DNA of 64,000 nucleotides from Mannheimia bovis (GTDB lineage: Bacteria; Pseudomonadota; Gammaproteobacteria; Enterobacterales; Pasteurellaceae), in assembly GCF_014541205.1 (NCBI RefSeq), contig NZ_CP061280.1, positions 760,798 through 824,797 on the forward strand. The letters run 5' to 3'. The translations under genes and the position numbers were made by a program. The notes below the pieces were generated by a model. It had not been told where the DNA came from and searched no databases. It saw nothing but the letters and a program-made list of their open reading frames with translations. Below, piece by piece: positions 1 to 8,598 of the stretch (its first letter is position 1; each line of letters starts with the position of its first letter).

Positions 1-102
1 TCTATTTGCAAAAATTTTGTAAAAATCGACCGCTTGCTATGGCACAACTCAAGAAACGGAGTACAATACCAAACTTTGACTTTATTTTTCGATGAATCTT
101 TT

Positions 103-972
103 ATGAAAAAACTTATTCCTCTCATCATTGCCGCATTAATATTGAGTGCTTGCTCTTCACAACCGGCAAAGAAACCAAGTCCTCGTATTAAGGCGAAACC
201 TGCTTATATCCCTGCTGAAAATTCAGCTTATGTGGTGTTTGATTTAAAACAGAAAAAATTTTTAGAAGGAAAGAACTTTAACTTGGTTCGCCCGATTGCT
301 TCCGTGACTAAATTAATGACAGCGGTTGTTTTCTTGGAAGAAAATCGCTACGGCTCAAGCTGCCAAACACAAATTCTGCCGTCAGATGCCGATTTTATTA
401 AAGGCACAACCAGCCCGTTACCAAAGAATACCAACATCGCCTGTAGCGAATTATTAAAAGCGATGTTAGTTCGTTCCGATAACTATGCGGCACACGCCCT
501 TGCTCACGCCACTCATTTAAATACAGCCCAATTTTTGGCACGAATGAACAGCAAAGCCCGTGAAATCGGTATGACCCAAACCTACTTTGGCGATAGCTCT
601 GGCTTATCTGCTGATAATGTTTCGACCGTAGTTGATTTAGCAAAACTGGCAGGTTATGCCGCAAGTAAACCTGAAATTCAGCAACTATCTAATTCACCAT
701 TAGTGAGTGTTTACGCAGGCGGTCGTTATTTCTCAATGAAAAACACCAATAGTATAGTGCGTTCTCAATCCTATCAAGCGTTAGTCAGCAAAACAGGCTA
801 CACCCGTGAAGCCGGCTATAATTTAGCCTTTATTGCTAAAGGTGATTGCCGAGGCAAGCGAATTGGCGTGGTGAGCTTGAATAACAATAATGCGGCTGCA
901 CGCTCTGATTTTACTGAGGCGATGTTGGCGAAATATCAATGCGTGCCAAATCCGTATAGACAATATGATTAA
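103..972 (+). CDS. pbpG: D-alanyl-D-alanine endopeptidase (PBP7-like), predicted lipoprotein
   Basis: Penicillin-binding serine peptidase of the S11 family (PBP7/DacA-like), expected to cut D-Ala-meso-DAP cross-links of peptidoglycan in the periplasm. The 289-residue product shows the three family motifs: SVTK with S67 and K70, SDN at 125-127, and KTG at 230-232. The N-terminus (MKKLIPLI...LSAC) is a lipoprotein signal with the lipobox cysteine at residue 17. E. coli PBP7 is not a lipoprotein, so this anchoring is a difference worth noting. The frame is open from 34, but the ATG at 103 is chosen because it begins directly with the signal peptide. An uptake sequence lies upstream at about 29-38. 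It reads towards pth, 71 bp further on. The family is secure; the exact paralogue (PBP7 against a carboxypeptidase) is less so. Confidence 0.85.
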   Translation: MKKLIPLIIAALILSACSSQPAKKPSPRIKAKPAYIPAENSAYVVFDLKQKKFLEGKNFNLVRPIASVTKLMTAVVFLEENRYGSSCQTQILPSDADFIKGTTSPLPKNTNIACSELLKAMLVRSDNYAAHALAHATHLNTAQFLARMNSKAREIGMTQTYFGDSSGLSADNVSTVVDLAKLAGYAASKPEIQQLSNSPLVSVYAGGRYFSMKNTNSIVRSQSYQALVSKTGYTREAGYNLAFIAKGDCRGKRIGVVSLNNNNAAARSDFTEAMLAKYQCVPNPYRQYD

Positions 973-1043
973 TGGCTACCTTGAGAAAATAGCGGTTTTT
1001 CTCTACAATATTGCCTTTTAATTTAGAGAATTGAGACAACATT

Positions 1044-1628
1044 GTGTCAGAAATTAAATTGATTGTCGGGCTTGCCAACCCCGGAGCAAAATATGAAGAG
1101 ACTCGTCATAATGCAGGCGAGTGGATGGTGAATGAAATTGCCCGAATGTATAACGTCAGCCTGAAAGAAGAAGCAAAATATTTCGGCAAGGTGGCAAAAA
1201 TTAATACTGCTCAAGGCGAAGTGCGTTTATTAGTGCCGACCACTTTTATGAATTTAAGTGGCAAAGCAGTAGGAGCGTTAGCAAATTTTTATCGTATCAA
1301 ACCGGAAGAAATTTTGGTGGCTCACGATGAGCTAGATCTACCCCCCGGTTCGGTTAAGTTGAAAAAAGGTGGCGGACACGGCGGGCATAATGGCTTGAAA
1401 GATATTATTGCTGCCCTTGGCAATAATAAAGAGTTTTACCGTGTGCGGATTGGTATCGGGCACCCGGGGCATAAGGATTTAGTGGCAGCCTATGTACTAG
1501 GCAAACCGGCTCCGCAAGAAAAAGAGCTGATTAACGCTGTGGTTGATGAAAGCAGCCGTTGTGTCGAAATTTTATTAAAAGACGGTATAGTCAAAGCAAC
1601 CAACCGATTGAATGCGTTTAAGGCGTGA
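1044..1628 (+). CDS. pth: Peptidyl-tRNA hydrolase
   Basis: Releases peptides from peptidyl-tRNA that has dropped off stalled ribosomes, recycling tRNA in the cytosol. The 194 residues match the normal family length. The catalytic histidine is H22 in TRHNAG. N12 (GLANPG), N70 (FMNLSG), D95 and N116 (GHNGL) are the other substrate-contact positions known in E. coli Pth. Start is a GTG; the following residues [13 protein letters not shown] align with the usual N-terminus. It is followed after 78 bp by ychF, the common pth-ychF pairing of gammaproteobacteria. The gap holds a small palindromic repeat and an uptake sequence. Confidence 0.96.
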   Translation: MSEIKLIVGLANPGAKYEETRHNAGEWMVNEIARMYNVSLKEEAKYFGKVAKINTAQGEVRLLVPTTFMNLSGKAVGALANFYRIKPEEILVAHDELDLPPGSVKLKKGGGHGGHNGLKDIIAALGNNKEFYRVRIGIGHPGHKDLVAAYVLGKPAPQEKELINAVVDESSRCVEILLKDGIVKATNRLNAFKA

Positions 1629-1630
1629 TT

Positions 1631-1657
1631 GTAGGAGCGAATGTAATTCGCCCCTAC
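1631..1657. repeat. Short palindromic repeat in the pth-ychF gap
   Basis: GTAGGAGCGAAT and ATTCGCCCCTAC face each other across a 3-base loop with one mismatch. The end CCCCTAC runs into an uptake sequence (ACAAGCGGT). The outer bases GTAGG..CGCC resemble the much longer inverted repeat at 46151-46219, suggesting one repeat family. No T-run follows, so it is not an obvious terminator. Confidence 0.55.
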
Positions 1658-1706
1658 AAGCGGTTAAAAATAGTTAAAAATTTACAAATAATCAAAGGAA
1701 CAAAAA

Positions 1707-2798
1707 ATGGGATTTAAATGTGGTATTGTGGGTTTACCAAACGTCGGTAAATCAACTCTTTTCAACGCATTAACAAAAGCAGGAATTGAAGCAGCGAACT
1801 ATCCGTTCTGTACCATTGAACCAAACACGGGCGTAGTGCCAATGCCGGATCCGCGTTTAGATGCGTTGGCGGAAATCGTAAAACCTGAGCGTGTATTGCC
1901 AACCACAATGGAATTTGTAGATATTGCGGGCTTAGTTGCCGGTGCGAGTAAAGGTGAAGGTTTAGGTAATAAATTCTTAGCAAACATTCGTGAAACCGAT
2001 GCAATCGGGCACGTTGTGCGTTGTTTTGAAAATGATGACATCGTTCACGTGGCAGGCAAAATCGACCCGGCGGACGATATTGAAATCATCAATACCGAGT
2101 TAGCATTGGCTGACTTAGACAGCTGTGAGCGTGCCATCCAACGTTTACAAAAACGTGCAAAAGGTGGCGATAAAGATGCAAAATTTGAATTATCCATTAT
2201 GGAAAAAATTCTGCCGGTGCTTGAAAACGCCGGAATGATCCGCTCTGTTGATTTAGATAAAGATGAATTGCACGCCATCAAAGGTTACAACTTTTTAACG
2301 CTAAAACCGACAATGTACATCGCTAACGTAAACGAAGATGGTTTTGAAAACAACCCATATCTTGATCGTGTGCGTGAAATTGCCGAAAAAGAAGGGGCGG
2401 TGGTAGTACCGGTGTGTGCGGCGATTGAGTCTGAAATTGCGGAACTTGATGATGAAGAAAAAGTTGAGTTCTTACAAGATTTAGGCATTGAAGAGCCGGG
2501 TTTAAACCGTGTAATTCGTGCGGGCTACCGCTTACTTAACCTGCAAACCTACTTCACCGCAGGCGTAAAAGAAGTGCGTGCGTGGACGGTTTCCGTTGGG
2601 GCTACCGCACCAAAAGCGGCGGCAGTAATCCATACTGACTTTGAGAAAGGTTTTATCCGTGCAGAAGTGATCGCATACCAAGACTTCATTGATAACAAAG
2701 GCGAAGCCGGTGCGAAAGAAGCTGGTAAATGGCGTTTGGAAGGAAAAGAGTATATCGTTCAAGACGGCGATGTAATGCACTTCCGTTTCAATGTGTAA
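1707..2798 (+). CDS. ychF: Ribosome-binding ATPase YchF (Obg family)
   Basis: Universal Obg-family P-loop protein. Family members bind ribosomes, prefer ATP to GTP, and affect translation and oxidative stress responses. The 363-residue protein has Walker A GLPNVGKS at residues 9-16, the switch region around VDIAGL, and NVNE in place of NKxD near residue 205. That NxxE is the family hallmark explaining ATP preference. A C-terminal TGS domain follows. RBS is AAAGGA, 9 bases before the ATG. It is the second gene of a probable pth-ychF unit and is closed by a strong terminator made of two inverted uptake sequences. Length and motifs are complete. Confidence 0.96.
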   Translation: MGFKCGIVGLPNVGKSTLFNALTKAGIEAANYPFCTIEPNTGVVPMPDPRLDALAEIVKPERVLPTTMEFVDIAGLVAGASKGEGLGNKFLANIRETDAIGHVVRCFENDDIVHVAGKIDPADDIEIINTELALADLDSCERAIQRLQKRAKGGDKDAKFELSIMEKILPVLENAGMIRSVDLDKDELHAIKGYNFLTLKPTMYIANVNEDGFENNPYLDRVREIAEKEGAVVVPVCAAIESEIAELDDEEKVEFLQDLGIEEPGLNRVIRAGYRLLNLQTYFTAGVKEVRAWTVSVGATAPKAAAVIHTDFEKGFIRAEVIAYQDFIDNKGEAGAKEAGKWRLEGKEYIVQDGDVMHFRFNV

Positions 2799-2815
2799 TT
2801 TGTAAAATTCAGTAG

Positions 2816-2846
2816 AAAAAAGACCGCTTGCAAGCGGTCTTTTTTT
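2816..2846. terminator. Terminator formed by an inverted uptake-sequence pair
   Basis: A perfect palindrome: six A, GACCGCTTG directly abutting CAAGCGGTC, then seven T. It lies between the convergent genes ychF and the SIMPL-domain gene and can work in both directions. Confidence 0.9.
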
Positions 2847-2847
2847 G

Positions 2848-3603
2848 TTAATTAATTGCGTATTGAATGGTTACAACCAAGCGAACTTTTTTGTCGATGG
2901 TTGAAGTATCGTAACTACCGCCATAGCTATCATCGCTATCTTCAGTATTTGGGCGGCTTGATTTAATATCAAACGAACCTTGTGAGGCAGAGCGTAATAA
3001 GCCAACTTTCACATTACTGGTTTTGGCAAATTCTTCTGCTCGCACGTAGGCATCTTGGGTGGCTTTTGCAATTAAATCACGTTTGATTTCTTCCAAATTC
3101 TCTAAATAATAATCGGGCTGGCTAAAATCAATGGCTTCGTTTTCAGCCCGTAAGAATTGAATTTTTGATAATCCGTTTTGTAATTTGGCTAGGTCTTTGG
3201 TTGAAAGCACAATAGAACGTGTTGCGTTATAACCATTTTGACGAGAACGATCTTTACCAAACTCATCTACATAGTACTCTGTTCTCTCATTCACGGAAAG
3301 CTCGGTAATTTCACGTTCTTCATCCACAAAACCTTGTTCTTTCAGAAACTTAACTGCGTGGTTCAGATTTTGCTGATTCGCTTTCATTGCATCGTTATAA
3401 GTTAAGCCCCAACCAAAAATAGATACCCGCCAAGTACCTAGTGTTGCTTTATGTTCAGCTTCGGCAAGCCCTTTTACGGTAATCACACCTGTTTGTTGTA
3501 AATTTTTAAATTGATGTCCAAGAATAAAGGCGGCAGCCATCAAACCTACGGCTAAAATAATACCAAAAATGGCAAGATAGCGGTTGTTAGAGGTTAAAGA
3601 CAT
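2848..3603 (-). CDS. SIMPL (DUF541) domain protein, membrane-anchored
   Basis: A 251-residue protein of the SIMPL/DUF541 family (OMP26/BP26-like). Function is not established; relatives have been linked to oxidative stress tolerance. Residues about 8-28 form one hydrophobic segment (IFGIILAVGLMAAAFILG), so it is probably anchored in the inner membrane with the SIMPL domain in the periplasm. The start ATG at 3603 has AAGGAAAAATT upstream. The stop lies within two bases of the shared terminator. It is a single-gene unit divergent from lctP. The E. coli relative YggE has a cleaved signal instead; here the anchor looks uncleaved. Confidence 0.8.
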   Translation of the reverse strand: MSLTSNNRYLAIFGIILAVGLMAAAFILGHQFKNLQQTGVITVKGLAEAEHKATLGTWRVSIFGWGLTYNDAMKANQQNLNHAVKFLKEQGFVDEEREITELSVNERTEYYVDEFGKDRSRQNGYNATRSIVLSTKDLAKLQNGLSKIQFLRAENEAIDFSQPDYYLENLEEIKRDLIAKATQDAYVRAEEFAKTSNVKVGLLRSASQGSFDIKSSRPNTEDSDDSYGGSYDTSTIDKKVRLVVTIQYAIN

Positions 3604-3775
3604 AATTTTTCCTTAAAAAGTAAAATAATTCAGGGCGATTATACTTTATTGAATTGTCAAAATAGATAACAAGCGGTTAAATTTTATAAAAATTTTGCAA
3701 AATGAACTCCAAATGAATAACTCTTGTGTGTTATTTATAAAAAATTAGGCTTTTTTTTAATCATACGCACCTTCA

Positions 3776-3797
3776 AAATTTGAATTAGATCACAAAT
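3776..3797 (+). promoter_or_regulatory. CRP-type site upstream of lctP
   Basis: TTTGA (3779-3783), six bases, TCACA (3790-3794) in an AT-rich context. This is one mismatch from the CRP consensus TGTGA-N6-TCACA. Its centre at 3786.5 lies about 61 bp before the start point inferred from the -10 at 3834, the standard class I CRP position. Confidence 0.7.
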
Positions 3798-3811
3798 TTA
3801 CAACAAGTCAG

Positions 3812-3839
3812 TTACATTACTTTTTTTAATCTGTAGAAT
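3812..3839 (+). promoter_or_regulatory. Promoter of lctP
   Basis: -35 TTACAT (3812-3817), 16-base spacer, -10 TAGAAT (3834-3839). Transcription would start near 3847, giving a leader of about 45 bases. The weak -35 is consistent with dependence on the CRP site just upstream. Confidence 0.6.
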
Positions 3840-3852
3840 GCGTAACCAGTCC

Positions 3853-3865
3853 GACCAGTAAGGTC
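3853..3865 (+). promoter_or_regulatory. Possible operator between lctP start point and ATG
   Basis: GACC-N5-GGTC inverted repeat, with another ACCAGTC just before it. GntR-type lactate regulators (LldR) bind short TGGT/ACCA-like palindromes, so this could be a lactate-responsive operator. No lldR gene is in the window; assignment is tentative. Confidence 0.3.
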
Positions 3866-3892
3866 ATTTTATAATCATAAATGAGGTGTTCT

Positions 3893-5497
3893 ATGGCTCT
3901 ATTTCTGAGCATTTTCCCGATTGTTTTACTGATTTATTTAATGGTAAAACGCAATGCGTTGCCGTCTTATGTGGCTCTTCCACTGACAGCGTTACTTATT
4001 TTTATTCTTCAACTGACTTATTTCGGTAACGACACTACCTTAGTCTTCGCAAATATTATTGCAGGTTTAGGTGATGTATTAACGCCGATTACCGTTATTT
4101 TCGGTGCAATTTTATTTAACCGTTTCTCTGAAGTATCGGGTGCAACCAATACAATGCGTAAATGGTTAGGGGCAATTAACCCGAACCCGGTTGCACAATT
4201 AATGATTATTGGTTGGGCATTTGCATTTATGATTGAAGGTGCATCCGGTTTCGGTACGCCTGCTGCTATTGCCGCTCCAATCTTAGTTGGTTTAGGTTTT
4301 AAACCATTACAAGTTGCAATGTTGGCACTTGTGATGAACTCTGTACCGGTTTCATTTGGTGCGGTGGGAACGCCAACTTGGTTCGGTATGGGACCATTAT
4401 TAAAAGATGGTTTATTAAGTGATGCTCAAGTGCTTGAAATAGGCTCTATAACAGCACTGATTCACTCCATTGCAGCATTCATTATTCCAATTATGGCATT
4501 GCGTTTAATTGTAAGCTGGAAAGAAATTCGTCAGAATATTGTGTTTATCTACATTAGTATTCTAGCTTGTGTTGTGCCTTACTTTATTATTGCTCAATTT
4601 AACTATGAGTTCCCTTCATTAGTGGCAGGTGCAATTGGTTTATTGGTTTCTGTATTTGTAGCAAATGCAGGGATTGGTTTAGCGAAAACTGAGAATAATC
4701 TTGCAGGCGAAAAAGCCACTTTTGGTGAAGTAGCGAAAGCATTATTACCAACAGGTTTGTTAATCTTCATCTTAGTGATTACTCGTATTCAACAACTTCC
4801 ACTTAAAGCGTGGTTAAATGATGCAACTACTTGGATTGCAAGCTCACTAGGTTTTGCTAACTTTGAAATCAGCCAAGGTTTGATTTTCGCACTGAAAAAT
4901 ATTTTAGGAACGAACGTTGCAACCAGCTATAAGTTACTTTATGTGCCGGCATTAATTCCATTTGTAATTACGGTATTAATTTGCTTACCGATTTTCTCAG
5001 TATCCGCTAGAAATACCAAAGATATTTTCGGTACATCGTTGAGCCAAGTTAAAAAACCATTTTTAGCCCTTCTAGGTGCAATTATTATGGTAAAATTAAT
5101 GTTGATTGGTGGCTCAGAGTCAATGGTACAAGTTATCGGCAGAAGTTTTGCAGAGTTCACAGGTCAATCTTGGACATTATTTGCTTCATATTTAGGTGCA
5201 ATCGGTGCGTTCTTCTCAGGTTCTAACACGGTATCTAACTTAACCTTCGGTACAGTACAATACGCAACAGCACAACAAGTTGGTTTATCAGTAACCCTAA
5301 TCTTAGCATTACAATCTGTAGGTGGTGCAATGGGTAATATGGTGTGTATCAATAACATTGTTGCGGTATGTTCAGTAACAGGTATCGAAAAACAAGAAGG
5401 TACTATCATTAAGAAAACAGTTGTTCCAATGTTTGTATATGGTGTTATTGCGGCAGTAGTTGCACTATTGATTGTACCAATGTTTTATAATGTGTAA
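3893..5497 (+). CDS. lctP: L-lactate permease LctP family
   Basis: Lactate:proton symporter of the LctP/LldP family, inner membrane. The 534 residues are almost entirely hydrophobic, with about a dozen or more transmembrane segments. The conserved glycine-rich stretches EGASGFGTPAAIAAPILVG and FFSGSNTVSNLTFG are typical of the family. ATG at 3893 is preferred over 3881 because GAGGTG sits 5 bases before it and MALFLSIFPIVLL is the usual N-terminus. lldEFG follow 134 bp downstream, so uptake and oxidation of L-lactate are encoded together. Expression is probably cAMP-CRP dependent (site at 3776-3797). The cargo could include glycolate, but the linkage to lldEFG argues for lactate. Confidence 0.93.
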   Translation: MALFLSIFPIVLLIYLMVKRNALPSYVALPLTALLIFILQLTYFGNDTTLVFANIIAGLGDVLTPITVIFGAILFNRFSEVSGATNTMRKWLGAINPNPVAQLMIIGWAFAFMIEGASGFGTPAAIAAPILVGLGFKPLQVAMLALVMNSVPVSFGAVGTPTWFGMGPLLKDGLLSDAQVLEIGSITALIHSIAAFIIPIMALRLIVSWKEIRQNIVFIYISILACVVPYFIIAQFNYEFPSLVAGAIGLLVSVFVANAGIGLAKTENNLAGEKATFGEVAKALLPTGLLIFILVITRIQQLPLKAWLNDATTWIASSLGFANFEISQGLIFALKNILGTNVATSYKLLYVPALIPFVITVLICLPIFSVSARNTKDIFGTSLSQVKKPFLALLGAIIMVKLMLIGGSESMVQVIGRSFAEFTGQSWTLFASYLGAIGAFFSGSNTVSNLTFGTVQYATAQQVGLSVTLILALQSVGGAMGNMVCINNIVAVCSVTGIEKQEGTIIKKTVVPMFVYGVIAAVVALLIVPMFYNV

Positions 5498-5525
5498 CCG
5501 GATAATTAATATCTAATGAATATAA

Positions 5526-5574
5526 AAAGGAAGCGGTCAGATTTTGCTGATGTTTTGCAAATCGCCCTTCCTTT
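5526..5574 (+). other. Hairpin with an uptake sequence in its loop, lctP-lldE gap
   Basis: AAAGGAAG (5526-5533) and CTTCCTTT (5567-5574) can pair around a loop that holds AAGCGGTC and TTTTGCAAAT. It may reduce read-through from lctP into lldEFG or stabilise the lctP message. There is no clean T-run, so it is not called a terminator. Confidence 0.35.
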
Positions 5575-5631
5575 CTCTGTCTTAAAAAGGGCAGTCTGAG
5601 TTTAATTCTTATTTTTATTGTGGGGTTCTTT

Positions 5632-6363
5632 ATGAACGTTAATTTCTATGTAACCTGCATTGCAGATGTGATGAAAGCAGGAGTTGCGAAAAACTCCGTA
5701 CTTTTATTAGAAAAATTAGGTTGTAAAATCACCTTTTTAGAAAAGCAGGGGTGCTGCGGGCAACCTGCAATTAATAGTGGATATACAAAGCAAGCTTTAT
5801 CGGGTATGAAAAACTTGGTAGAAACCTTTGAAGCAAATGATTACCCGATTGTTGCTCCTGCGGGTTCTTGTGTTTATGCAATTAAAACCTACCCGGAGCA
5901 TTTTGAACGTTTCGGTGAAGCTGAATGGGCGGTGCGTGCGAAGAAAGTAGCCGATCGCTTTCACGATTTAACCGATTTTATTGTGAATAAATTAGGTGTT
6001 ACTGATGTGGGAGCTTACCTACCGGGTAAAGCGGTTTATCACCCGTCTTGTAGTTTATTCCGCAAATTAGGTATTAAGGAAGAGCCGATTACCTTATTAA
6101 AAAATGTAAAAGGTTTAGAGTTGTTGCCAATTAAAAACCAAGAAACCTGCTGTGGTTTTGGTGGTACATTCTCGGTGAAAATGGCGGAAATTTCGGGCGA
6201 AATGGTAAAAGAGAAAGTGGCAAATGTGGATACAGATGAGCCGGATTATTTAATCGGGGCTGATGTGAGCTGCTTGATGAACATCGGTGGTCGCTTAAGC
6301 CGTGAAGGCAAAGAGATCAAAGTGATGCACATTGCAGAAGTGCTAATGCAGGGAGGAAAATAA
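5632..6363 (+). CDS. lldE: L-lactate dehydrogenase complex, Fe-S subunit LldE (LutA)
   Basis: Subunit of the three-protein, flavin-independent L-lactate oxidation complex LldEFG/LutABC, which passes lactate electrons towards the respiratory chain and yields pyruvate. The 243-residue product has two cysteine-rich CCG modules of the heterodisulfide-reductase B type: GCCGQP at about residues 40-45 and TCCGFGG near residue 180. These should hold an iron-sulfur cluster. ATG at 5632 is chosen over an upstream GTG at 5620 because MNVNFYVTC is the normal family start and a GGGG motif precedes it. lldF starts two bases after the stop, so the three genes are one transcript. Confidence 0.93.
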   Translation: MNVNFYVTCIADVMKAGVAKNSVLLLEKLGCKITFLEKQGCCGQPAINSGYTKQALSGMKNLVETFEANDYPIVAPAGSCVYAIKTYPEHFERFGEAEWAVRAKKVADRFHDLTDFIVNKLGVTDVGAYLPGKAVYHPSCSLFRKLGIKEEPITLLKNVKGLELLPIKNQETCCGFGGTFSVKMAEISGEMVKEKVANVDTDEPDYLIGADVSCLMNIGGRLSREGKEIKVMHIAEVLMQGGK

Positions 6364-6364
6364 T

Positions 6365-7774
6365 ATGTCTTATTTACAAACCAATACCCTGCCTTTTAAG
6401 CAACGTGTTGAACAACAGGTTAATAATGAAGTTGTTCGTAAAGCCTTAGTAAAAGCTCAAGAAACTATCGGTGCAAACCGTCAGCGTATGGTGGACGAGT
6501 TAGGCAACTGGGAAGAGTGGCGTGATGATGCGAAAGCAATTCGTAATCACGTTTTAGCCAACCTTGATGCTTACCTTTACCAATTAAGTGAAAAAGTAAC
6601 TCAAAACGGCGGGCACGTTTTCTTCGCAGAAACAGCAGAAGAAGCAACAAATTACATCAAAAACGTGGCGAAAGCGAAAAATGCGAAAAAGATTGTAAAA
6701 TCGAAATCAATGGTAACCGAAGAGATCGGAATGAACCACGTTTTAGAAGCCGAAGGCATCAAAGTGGTGGAAACCGACTTAGGTGAATATTTGCTGCAAA
6801 TTGTGGGCGATAAACCTTCTCATATTGTTGTACCTGCAATCCACAAAGACCGTTATAGAATCCGTCAAGAAATGCACGATGTGCTAGGCTATGAAGGTTC
6901 AGAAACGCCAGAAGAGATGACGGCATTTGTTCGCCAAAAAATCCGTGAAGATTTCTTAGAAGCGGATATCGGCATTTCAGGCTGTAACTTTGCTGTGCCG
7001 GAAACCGGCTCTGTTTGCTTAGTAACAAACGAAGGTAACTTGCGTATGGCAACTACCGTACCCAAAACGCATATTGCGGTAATGGGTATGGAGCGTATTG
7101 CCCCAACTTTCAAAGAAGTGGATGTGTTAATTACAATGCTTGCCCGCAGTGCAGTAGGGGCAAAATTAACCGCCTATAATACTTGGCTAACAGGTCCTCG
7201 CCTTGAAGGCGAAACAGATGGTCCGGAAGAGTTCCACTTAGTGATTGTAGATAACGGTCGTTCTAAAATTTTAGAAAGTGAGTTCCAAGAAGTTTTACGC
7301 TGTATCCGCTGTGGTGCTTGTTTGAATACTTGCCCGGCTTATCGTCAAATTGGCGGACACGGTTACGGCTCAATCTATCCGGGTCCGATCGGTTCGGTAA
7401 TTTCGCCATTATTAGGCGGCTACGAAGAGTTTAAAGAGTTACCGTATGCCTGTTCACTCTGTACGGCGTGTAATAGTGTTTGCCCGGTAAAAATTCCACT
7501 GGCTCAGCTCATCTTAAAACACCGAGAGAAAATTGCGGATGCCGGCTTAACACCAATGGTAGAACGTTTATCGATTTTCGGCTTCAACTTTGCTAACTCC
7601 CACCCAACACTTTGGAAAGTGGGTATGAATGTAGGGGCAAAAGTCGCAAGCAAATTCATTAAAAACGGTAAAGCCCCTGTGAATTTTGGTGCATTAGGTG
7701 AATGGACAAAAGCTCGTGATTTACCTCAACCAGAGGGTGAGAGCTTCCGTGATTGGTTCAACAACAGAGGTTAA
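6365..7774 (+). CDS. lldF: L-lactate dehydrogenase complex, Fe-S subunit LldF (LutB)
   Basis: Central iron-sulfur subunit of the LldEFG lactate oxidation complex. The 469-residue chain has an N-terminal LUD domain, then two ferredoxin-like clusters: CIRCGACLNTCP from about residue 313 and CSLCTACNSVCP from about residue 363. Each supplies CxxCxxCxxxCP ligands for a 4Fe-4S centre. It starts 2 bp after lldE and ends 13 bp before lldG. Length is the usual one for the family, with no break in the frame. Confidence 0.94.
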   Translation: MSYLQTNTLPFKQRVEQQVNNEVVRKALVKAQETIGANRQRMVDELGNWEEWRDDAKAIRNHVLANLDAYLYQLSEKVTQNGGHVFFAETAEEATNYIKNVAKAKNAKKIVKSKSMVTEEIGMNHVLEAEGIKVVETDLGEYLLQIVGDKPSHIVVPAIHKDRYRIRQEMHDVLGYEGSETPEEMTAFVRQKIREDFLEADIGISGCNFAVPETGSVCLVTNEGNLRMATTVPKTHIAVMGMERIAPTFKEVDVLITMLARSAVGAKLTAYNTWLTGPRLEGETDGPEEFHLVIVDNGRSKILESEFQEVLRCIRCGACLNTCPAYRQIGGHGYGSIYPGPIGSVISPLLGGYEEFKELPYACSLCTACNSVCPVKIPLAQLILKHREKIADAGLTPMVERLSIFGFNFANSHPTLWKVGMNVGAKVASKFIKNGKAPVNFGALGEWTKARDLPQPEGESFRDWFNNRG

Positions 7775-7787
7775 GAGGAAAATTAAG

Positions 7788-8489
7788 ATGGATTTACAAA
7801 ATCGTGAAAATTTCTTAAATAAATTGGCACAGCGTATGGGCAGACCACGCCAAAATGTGCCTGAGCCAATGCCTGTGTTGGAAAACAACCACGCGATCAC
7901 CCGTTTAACTGACCGTGCTCAACCACAGCTTTGCCAAGAATTTATTGACTTTGCTCGTGTAATGATGGCTGATGTAGTGGAAGCTAAGGAAGCGGATCTA
8001 CCACAAACCATCATTGAGATCTGCGAAAAATATGGTGGTGCAAGTGTGATCATCAATAACGATCAACGCTTAAAAGATCTTGGTATCACCTCAGCAATCC
8101 AAGCAAAATACGAAGACAGCTATGTTTGGGATTATAACCAATCAGAAACCAACTTCGAAAAAGCCCAAAATGCAAATATCGGTGTGGTATATGGCGAATA
8201 TGGCTTGGCGGAGTCTGGCGGTATTGTGTTATTTTCCGATAAAGAGTTCGGTCGCTCAGTAAGCTTACTGCCTGAAAAATCGGTGGTAGTGTTACGCAAA
8301 AGCACTGTACTCCCTCGTGTTGCTCAACTGGCTCAAATCCTGCACGAAAAAGCACAGCGTGGCGAAAGAATGCCATCTTGTGTGAATATCATCTCAGGCC
8401 CATCAGCTACGGCAGATATTGAGTTAATCAAAGTCGTCGGCGTTCACGGTCCGGTAAATAAAATTTACCTAGTAATCGATGACCTATAA
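7788..8489 (+). CDS. lldG: L-lactate dehydrogenase complex subunit LldG (LutC)
   Basis: Third member of the lactate oxidation complex. The 233-residue protein is a LUD-domain (DUF162) protein: the C-terminal two thirds contain the characteristic YGLAESGGIVLF and the region around LPRVAQLAQ. The open frame extends upstream to 7698 inside lldF, but the ATG at 7788 has AGAGGAAA at good distance and begins MDLQNRENFLNKLAQ, like relatives. It ends the operon; an uptake-sequence terminator follows at once. Confidence 0.93.
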   Translation: MDLQNRENFLNKLAQRMGRPRQNVPEPMPVLENNHAITRLTDRAQPQLCQEFIDFARVMMADVVEAKEADLPQTIIEICEKYGGASVIINNDQRLKDLGITSAIQAKYEDSYVWDYNQSETNFEKAQNANIGVVYGEYGLAESGGIVLFSDKEFGRSVSLLPEKSVVVLRKSTVLPRVAQLAQILHEKAQRGERMPSCVNIISGPSATADIELIKVVGVHGPVNKIYLVIDDL

Positions 8490-8506
8490 TTGGTAAAAAA
8501 ACACAG

Positions 8507-8550
8507 AAAAATAACCGCTTGTAGCGTGATTTTACAAGCGGTTATTTTTT
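8507..8550. terminator. Terminator, inverted uptake-sequence pair, after lldG
   Basis: AAAATAACCGCTTGTA pairs with TACAAGCGGTTATTTT around a short loop and is followed by a T-run. It lies between the convergent lldG and hsdR. Confidence 0.85.
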
Positions 8551-8598
8551 GTTTGAAATTTACCAATTTTAAAAGAATAGCTAATTAAGGCATAAACA

